A DNA stretch of 63,284 nt from contig JAFGOE010000131.1 of NCBI GenBank assembly GCA_016926625.1, positions 1 through 63,284 on the forward strand, read 5' to 3'. The notes below the pieces were generated by a model. The model was not told where the DNA came from, ran no database searches, and saw only the letters and a program-made list of their open reading frames with translations. The DNA comes from Candidatus Zhuqueibacterota bacterium (GTDB lineage Bacteria > Zhuqueibacterota > Zhuqueibacteria > Thermofontimicrobiales > Thiofontviventaceae). A program made the translations under genes and the position numbers. The first letter of the stretch is position 1. Each line of letters begins with the position of its first letter. Shown here piece after piece: positions 58,063 to 63,284 of this stretch.

Positions 58063-59066
58063 AAAGTGAGCTGGTCAGATGATATTTTATCAGATGGAGC
58101 AGGATTTTAGAGTGCTGGACAGATCTTGACACATGCTGATTTGCGGCTATTTGCGCGGACGAAGTTATCGGAGATTAATTTTCATGAACGATATTCGGAA
58201 GAAAGAGTGAATCTCCATCGAAATGTCCGAATTGTAAAATTGATATTAATCGCAAAAATAATGTAATTAGTAATAAATATTAGAATAAATATGTAAAAAA
58301 GTCTTGCTTTTTACGAAAAAATTGGCTAATTTATAGAATGAAAGGCGTTAAATTCCGGCGGAGTCGAGAGCGTGTAGATGCGACAGTTTCGGAATCGCGC
58401 TGCTTAATTATATGATCAAGTTTTAACTCATCTTTAGAAGATTCGTCCGATATAAATGGTAACGGTAGATCATGAAATCGCTTTGTGTGTCGTTTAATTG
58501 ATTCATTTCGCGCAGTAAAAGCTTTCATGATGATCAAAACGATTGGGATTTGGTTGATGTTGATTTAGTGTTGATTTCAATGATGTTTAATACATCGAAT
58601 CCAATACCAAATAGTGAGATAAGAAAACCAGGCCAAGTAGTGATTCCTCGGATGAAATGAATCGTTTCACATTGATCATCGTCGGAGCATCGATGACGGT
58701 TGATAGGAATAAGATTTCCACCCATTTCCTGCACTATTAAAGGCAAAAGAGTAAGACAGTCTTTAATCGAATATACGCTGTATAAGAATATAGTCTCATT
58801 TCGTAGCTGAATGGGAACGATGTCGAGTACCAGCGGGAAATATTACGATTCTTTCTGAACTATTCGCTGCCTGCATTATTTTGTTTTCTGCATTATCTTA
58901 AAATTATATGCATAGATCAATCCCTGCACTGATAATCTGCTTTCACTGTTGAAATCCGACTGGATTTTAAGGTGAGTCGGTCGATATTCATTTTCGCGGT
59001 CGCTCTTGATCAAATCTCTTAGACAAAACATAAACTTGTATCGAAGATAAATTGGAGAACATTATC
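58063..59066. other. 1-kb region without a convincing gene
   Basis: Two short overlapping minus-strand frames (58534-58746 and 58331-58537, four-base overlap) are the only coding candidates. Their sequences look unlike any family I know and have a weak hydrophobic stretch, so they are not called as genes. A plus-strand promoter-like site, TTGCTT-N17-TAATTT, lies at 58304-58332 with nothing obvious after it. A TTGATC-N17-CATAAA site near 59010-59035 could serve the kamA gene. Confidence 0.5.
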
Positions 59067-60395
59067 ATGGCTATATTTAATAAAGAACAACGTATAATCG
59101 CTGAGCGCCTCGATACTGACGTGGTGCTGAAGAACTGGAAAGATTGGCGCTGGCAGCGAAAACATATTATTAAGTCGATTCAAGATTTCGAGCAGATCAG
59201 TGGGATTCAGTTTGAGCAAGAAGAGAGGGTCGAATTGGAAAAGACAGTGCAACGGTTTCCGCTGTCGATAACGCCGTATTACTTATCACTGATTGACAAG
59301 GAGGATTATAAAAATGATCCGATCTTCAAACAATCTTTCCCGTCGCCATCTGAGTTGATCATGCAGGAGTGGGAGATGGAAGATCCGTTGGCCGAAGATA
59401 AAGACAGTCCAGCACCGTTTATAACCCATCGATATCCGGATCGGGTACTTTTTCATGTCAGCAATGTATGTGCGATGTACTGTCGCCACTGTACGAGAAA
59501 GCGAAAGGTGGGCGATAAGGATTTCATTCCGGACAAGCAGACATTATTGAAGGGCATCGATTACATCAGGAAGACGCCGCAGGTGCGGGATGTGTTGTTA
59601 TCCGGAGGGGATCCGTTTATGTTGTCGGACGGCTACCTCGACTGGATTTTGGGCGAATTGCAGTCGATCGGCCATGTCGAAGTCGTGCGCATCGGTACGC
59701 GTACACCGGTAGTACTACCGTATCGTGTGACAGATGACATCGTCGACATGTTGAAGCAGCATCAACCCTTATGGATAAATACACATTTTAACCATCCCCG
59801 TGAGGTCACTGAATCGGCCCGGGTAGCACTGGCAAAACTCGCTGATGCAGGATTTCCGCTCGGTAACCAATCGGTTTTACTTGCCGGCGTAAACGACTGT
59901 CCCCGTATCATCAAAAAATTAGTGCATAAGCTGGTGCAGAATCGTGTACGGCCATACTATTTGTATCAGTGCGATCTATCTGAAGGGCTATCGCATTTCA
60001 GGACACCGGTGGGCAAGGGGATAGAAATTATCGAACAGCTGATCGGACATACGAGTGGCTTTGCCGTTCCCACGTATGTGATAGACGCCCCTGGCGGGGG
60101 AGGCAAGATACCCGTGATGCCGAATTACCTGATTTCCTGGTCGACGAATAAAGTCATTTTAAGAAATTACGAAGGTGTGATCACGGCTTATAAAGAGCCT
60201 GATTCGTATGAGCCTATATTCTGCGACCGGAATTGTGAGGATTGCACGTTACAACTGAAACTGGATGAGGCTCAGGAATACGAAGCGACTGGCATAGCGA
60301 GTCTTTTATCAGATGCTGATGAACGAATATCCCTGGTTCCGAGAAGTCTGGAACGAATAGCGAGACGAAATGGCGATAATGGGAGAGATGAATGA
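59067..60395 (+). CDS. ablA: Lysine 2,3-aminomutase (KamA/AblA)
   Basis: This 442-residue radical SAM and PLP enzyme converts L-lysine to beta-lysine. It has the cluster motif CAMYCRHC and the PLP-lysine region [16 protein letters not shown]. Aspartates that hold the lysine side chain in known KamA (YQCDLS and [10 protein letters not shown]) are both present, which favours lysine over glutamate. The ATG at 59067 follows GGAG. It overlaps the symporter gene by four bases. Confidence 0.92.
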   Translation: MAIFNKEQRIIAERLDTDVVLKNWKDWRWQRKHIIKSIQDFEQISGIQFEQEERVELEKTVQRFPLSITPYYLSLIDKEDYKNDPIFKQSFPSPSELIMQEWEMEDPLAEDKDSPAPFITHRYPDRVLFHVSNVCAMYCRHCTRKRKVGDKDFIPDKQTLLKGIDYIRKTPQVRDVLLSGGDPFMLSDGYLDWILGELQSIGHVEVVRIGTRTPVVLPYRVTDDIVDMLKQHQPLWINTHFNHPREVTESARVALAKLADAGFPLGNQSVLLAGVNDCPRIIKKLVHKLVQNRVRPYYLYQCDLSEGLSHFRTPVGKGIEIIEQLIGHTSGFAVPTYVIDAPGGGGKIPVMPNYLISWSTNKVILRNYEGVITAYKEPDSYEPIFCDRNCEDCTLQLKLDEAQEYEATGIASLLSDADERISLVPRSLERIARRNGDNGRDE

Positions 60396-61831
60396 ACTGG
60401 ATCGATCTGACGATCTTTGGTATTTATTTCATCATTATTTTAGGTATCGGATTCTATTTTTATCGGAAGAATAAGAGCAAGGAAGACTATTACGTCGGTG
60501 GGCGAAAGATATCATCGTATCATATCGGACTCTCGATAGTCGCGACCGATGTGGGGGGTGGATTTTCTATCGGATTGGGTGGACTGGGGTTTTTGATGGG
60601 GCTTTCGGGAAGCTGGTTGTTGTTCACAGGACTGGTAGGAGCGTGGATGGCGGCTGTGACTATTGTGCCCCGGTTAAAGCGGCTCGACAGGGAGCATAAA
60701 TTCCTGACCTATCCCGAATTCTTGAAGCATCGATACAATAAAAAGGTGGCGCTGGCAGCGTCTATTATCTCCGGGATCGGTTACCTCGGTTTCACAAGTG
60801 CGCAGATTTTAGCTGGCGCCAAGCTGGCGGCAGGCAGTGTGTTCGCTCATTTCACCTGGATTGATCCGCTCACGTTCGCACTGTATATCATGGCGGGGGT
60901 GATCATGATCTATACGGTACTCGGTGGTCTGAAAGCAGTTATTTATACGGATACAGTGCAATGGATTGTGCTTTTCACAGGACTCCTTTTCATCGGCATT
61001 CCTGCGTGTTACATCGAGGTCGGTGGGTGGACGGCCATGCGGGCGGCTTTGCCTGGCGAATTTTTTACATTGACTAATGTGAAATGGACACAGATTGTTA
61101 ATTGGTTCGTAACGATCATTCCGATTTGGTTCATTGCGATGACGCTTTATCAGCGGATCTATGCATCACCAACGGTTAAAGATGCGAAGAAGGCATTCTT
61201 TATCGCCGGATTATTGGAGTATCCATTGATGGCATTCATCGGAGTTGTGCTGGGCCAGATGGCTCGGGTGGTATTCCCGGCAGCAGAAGCGGAGATGGCC
61301 ATGCCGATGTTGCTACGCGATGCGTTACCGATCGGAGTGACGGGGGTCGTGTTGGCAGCCTACTTTTCAGCGATCATGTCGACAGCGGATTCCTGCCTCA
61401 TCGCCTCTTCGGCAAACTGGGTGCAGGATATCATTCAGCCCATGACAGGGGGGAGGCTGACCGCCAGAAAAAATATGATCCTATCGCAGGTAGTGACTCT
61501 CATTGTCGGATTGTTGGCTTTATTATTAGCGACTCGTTTTACTATGGTGTTGGATATCATCTTATATGCCTACGCGTTTATGGTATCAGGCCTTTTGGTA
61601 CCGACGATAGCCGGGTATTACTATAAGAAGAGTCATCCCACGGCTGCATTCGCCAGCATGATCGCCGGCGGCAGCCTGACTCTGACCCTAATAGCTACCA
61701 ACGTCTATTTACCATACGACCTCGATCCCACTTTGTTCGGTATCCTGACATCGCTGGGTGTCTTTGTGCTCAGTACGGTCATTCTGAATTCGTCTGTAAA
61801 TAAAAGCGATTATCCGTTTAAAAGCGACTAA
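60392..61831 (+). CDS. Sodium:solute symporter (SSS family)
   Basis: This 479-residue protein has about 13 hydrophobic segments and the SSS pattern ([59 protein letters not shown]). It lies between ablA and ablB, which suggests it takes up lysine, beta-lysine or a related osmolyte; that is inference. Its stop overlaps a MITE-like repeat. Confidence 0.92.
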   Translation: MNWIDLTIFGIYFIIILGIGFYFYRKNKSKEDYYVGGRKISSYHIGLSIVATDVGGGFSIGLGGLGFLMGLSGSWLLFTGLVGAWMAAVTIVPRLKRLDREHKFLTYPEFLKHRYNKKVALAASIISGIGYLGFTSAQILAGAKLAAGSVFAHFTWIDPLTFALYIMAGVIMIYTVLGGLKAVIYTDTVQWIVLFTGLLFIGIPACYIEVGGWTAMRAALPGEFFTLTNVKWTQIVNWFVTIIPIWFIAMTLYQRIYASPTVKDAKKAFFIAGLLEYPLMAFIGVVLGQMARVVFPAAEAEMAMPMLLRDALPIGVTGVVLAAYFSAIMSTADSCLIASSANWVQDIIQPMTGGRLTARKNMILSQVVTLIVGLLALLLATRFTMVLDIILYAYAFMVSGLLVPTIAGYYYKKSHPTAAFASMIAGGSLTLTLIATNVYLPYDLDPTLFGILTSLGVFVLSTVILNSSVNKSDYPFKSD

Positions 61832-61950
61832 CCACAGAGGACACTGAGAACACAGAGCCCCACCCAAATCTACCCCAATTTTAATGGGTAAAAATAAATA
61901 TGTTGGGTGATGTTGGGCAGGGCTCTGTGCCCTCTGTGCTCTCTGTGGTT
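61830..61950. repeat. MITE-like element with CTCTGTG terminal inverted repeats
   Basis: Terminal arms 61830-61860 and 61920-61950 match at about 26 of 31 positions (AACCACAGAG at one end, CTCTGTGGTT at the other). The interior has ACCCAAATCTACCCC. It has no ORF. The left end overlaps the symporter stop codon and the right end lies 34 bp before ablB. Confidence 0.75.
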
Positions 61951-61983
61951 ACCTATTTTTTTTAAAATAAACAAAGGAAGATC

Positions 61984-62835
61984 ATGAACGACAAACTTGA
62001 AAAATTAGGTGTTTCTCTTATACAGCACGGTAAACACAGCGACCGTGTCTACCTCATGAAGCTTTTTAAGGAAGACAAGAATAGCATCGTCGGAAAACTG
62101 AACGCTCTCGCGGATCAATACGATTACGGCAAGATCTTCTGTAAGGTCCCGGAATGGGGGATAGACGTCTTCAAAAGTCATGGATATATCGAGGAAGCGA
62201 TGATCCCCGACTACTATGGAGGGGAAATGTCCGTCTATTTTTATTCTCGCTTCAGGGACGAGTCACGCGGAATAGTACCTGAGAAGCGAAATGAGAGGAT
62301 CAAGAAGAACCTGGAACTCGCGAGAGGTAAATTCAATGAGCTTGCTGGTAAAAGATCGCGTGCGCTCAAGCATATACTCAAATTGGATCATGAAAATGTA
62401 GGCGATCTGGTGGAACTATACAAGGTCATATTCGACTCGTATCCGTTTCCCATTTACAACCCGGATTATATCAAACGCACGATGGATACGAATATTGATT
62501 ATTATGGTATCTACGAGAACGGTGCGCTGATAGCGACTGCCTCATCCGAGAAGGATGAGGAGGGTTTGAATGCAGAAATGACTGATTTCGCGACGCTACC
62601 GAAGAGGCGTGGACAGGGATTGGCGAGTGCGATCCTGATGCGAATGGAGCAGGAGCTGAGGGATCAGGGGTATTACACACTGCATACGATCGCCCGGGCT
62701 CAGAGTGCTGGTATGAACATCACCTTCTCCAAGCTCGGCTACCTCTACGGAGGAACATTGGTGAACAACACCCAGATCGCCGGCCGAATCGAGTCGATGA
62801 ACGTGTGGTACAAGCGTATACGCAGATCGGCGTAG
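61984..62835 (+). CDS. ablB: Beta-lysine N-acetyltransferase (AblB)
   Basis: This 283-residue GNAT enzyme would acetylate the epsilon-amino group of beta-lysine, completing the compatible solute N-epsilon-acetyl-beta-lysine. Its acetyl-CoA loop is RRGQGLASAIL. The N-terminal part (YDYGKIFCKVPEWGIDVFKSHGYIEEAMIPDYYGG) is the AblB pattern. It follows ablA and the symporter, with a repeat between. RBS AAGGAAG precedes the ATG. Confidence 0.9.
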   Translation: MNDKLEKLGVSLIQHGKHSDRVYLMKLFKEDKNSIVGKLNALADQYDYGKIFCKVPEWGIDVFKSHGYIEEAMIPDYYGGEMSVYFYSRFRDESRGIVPEKRNERIKKNLELARGKFNELAGKRSRALKHILKLDHENVGDLVELYKVIFDSYPFPIYNPDYIKRTMDTNIDYYGIYENGALIATASSEKDEEGLNAEMTDFATLPKRRGQGLASAILMRMEQELRDQGYYTLHTIARAQSAGMNITFSKLGYLYGGTLVNNTQIAGRIESMNVWYKRIRRSA

Positions 62836-62842
62836 ATTTTTA

Positions 62843-62871
62843 TTGACTTTCTGCTTAGGATTGAGTATATT
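62843..62871 (+). promoter_or_regulatory. Sigma-70-type promoter upstream of tRNA-Val
   Basis: TTGACT, 17 bases, TATATT. The predicted start is about 110 bases before the tRNA; the leader contains a 30-bp palindrome. Confidence 0.75.
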
Positions 62872-62895
62872 ATTTATATATCGTGCATAGAGGAT

Positions 62896-62925
62896 AATAA
62901 GGGCGAATAATTATTCGCCCTTATT
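62896..62925. repeat. 30-bp perfect palindrome, AATAAGGGCGAATAA half-site
   Basis: The sequence is its own reverse complement over 30 bases with no loop. It is followed by several GCCCTTA repeats to about 62965. It lies in the tRNA leader. It could form a cruciform or RNA hairpin; no T tract follows. Confidence 0.7.
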
Positions 62926-62988
62926 CGCCCTTATAGCCCTTACAGCAGCCCTTACAATGAGCCCTCACTATGAGCATGCATATACTCC

Positions 62989-63062
62989 GGGCGATTAGCT
63001 CAGTTGGTTAGAGTGCTGGTCTCACATACCAGAGGTCACTGGTTCAATTCCAGTATCGCCCA
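62989..63062 (+). tRNA. tRNA-Val (anticodon CAC)
   Basis: The 74-nt cloverleaf has acceptor arms GGGCGAT/ATCGCCC, a D arm GCTC...GAGT, anticodon arm CTGGT-CTCACAT-ACCAG with CAC as anticodon, and T arm ACTGG-TTCAATT-CCAGT. The CCA end is not encoded. Confidence 0.95.
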
Positions 63063-63088
63063 CGAGATAAAGCTTTGTAACAATATCC

Positions 63089-63119
63089 AAAGGGCTTCCG
63101 AGGAAGCCCTTTCTCTTTT
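63089..63119 (+). terminator. Rho-independent terminator after tRNA-Val
   Basis: AAAGGGCTTCC and its complement GAAGCCCTTT close a short loop, followed by a T-rich tract at 63111-63119. Confidence 0.82.
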
Positions 63120-63126
63120 GTCATAT

Positions 63127-63176
63127 GCACACATTTACTCTGTTTTACTCGCATTTTAGCACACAATTAGCACACA
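63127..63176 (+). repeat. Three GCACACA direct repeats downstream of the tRNA
   Basis: GCACACA occurs at 63127-63133, 63159-63165 and 63170-63176, the last two as AGCACACA after TT. Such repeats near a tRNA 3' end resemble arm-type sites of integrases. The evidence is position and repetition only. Confidence 0.45.
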
Positions 63177-63206
63177 TTTTTTTGGGGAAATACCTCCGGG
63201 TAAGTC

Positions 63207-63235
63207 TTGACGTTTGGTTAATGGAATATTATTTT
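63207..63235 (+). promoter_or_regulatory. Promoter for a gene starting at the right edge
   Basis: TTGACG, 17 bases, TATTTT, with a start codon and RBS AAAGG following at 63266-63281. Confidence 0.5.
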
Positions 63236-63278
63236 CATTAGGACTTTTAATGTGTGTGAAATTAGAAAGGGTTGAAAA

Positions 63279-63284
63279 ATGAAA
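63279..63284 (+). CDS. Possible gene start, cut by the window edge
   Basis: An ATG at 63279 follows AAAGG by eight bases and a promoter-like site by about 45. Only two codons are visible, so nothing can be said of the product. Confidence 0.3.

Overview
The window looks like a chromosomal stretch of an anaerobic, Gram-negative-type bacterium. Outer-membrane beta-barrels, a TonB-dependent receptor and FecR point to a double membrane. A soluble [FeFe]-hydrogenase, radical-SAM enzymes and a probable selenoprotein point to anaerobic life. Complete S10, spc and alpha ribosomal operons joined behind tuf, together with heavy use of sigma-54 regulators, would suit a lineage around the FCB group or a neighbouring uncultured phylum. 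The phylum is inference: no 16S rRNA gene is present.

Layout. (1) 1-16.8 kb: one co-directional block from tuf through S10-spc-alpha to rplQ, including secY, adk, map, infA, rpmJ and rpoA, closed by a strong bidirectional terminator. (2) 16.8-25.1 kb, minus strand: a receiver-like protein, a three-subunit [FeFe]-hydrogenase, a single-domain receiver, a membrane histidine kinase and a sigma-54 response regulator, behind a good -24/-12 promoter. (3) 25.4-32.4 kb, plus strand: the complete F-type ATP synthase operon atpBEFHAGDC with a structured leader. (4) 32.7-37.1 kb: a secreted protein of unknown function, then a minus-strand operon of NusG-II protein, Gx transporter and fused homocysteine methyltransferase/MTHFR, and an orphan receiver with its own sigma-54 promoter. 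(5) 37.4-46.7 kb, minus strand: a PAS histidine kinase with a sigma-54 response regulator, then a module of a membrane-bound CHASE2-sigma-54 activator and an operon of two paralogous beta-barrels (one fused to a transglutaminase-like domain) plus a FecR/TPR protein. That operon has a sigma-54 promoter and a palindromic upstream site. (6) 46.9-47.2 kb: a small DUF1858 gene interrupted by an in-frame TGA that fits selenocysteine. (7) 47.3-62.8 kb: metabolic and transport genes, including D-cysteine desulfhydrase, QueH, an AmrS-like radical-SAM protein, an ECF-S-like/TonB-receptor fusion, MFS transporter and PAP2-like protein, and a kamA-SSS-ablB group for N-epsilon-acetyl-beta-lysine. (8) 62.9-63.3 kb: tRNA-Val(CAC) followed by repeats that look like the edge of an integrated element.

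Two regulatory themes stand out. Three sigma-54 activators each have a well-formed -24/-12 promoter close by. Most housekeeping promoters share a near-identical form, TTGAC(A/T)-N17-TATATT. The strongest candidates for something undescribed are the CHASE2-sigma-54/FecR/barrel module, the DUF1858 selenoprotein, and the single-polypeptide fusion of an inner-membrane ECF-S-like domain to an outer-membrane TonB receptor.
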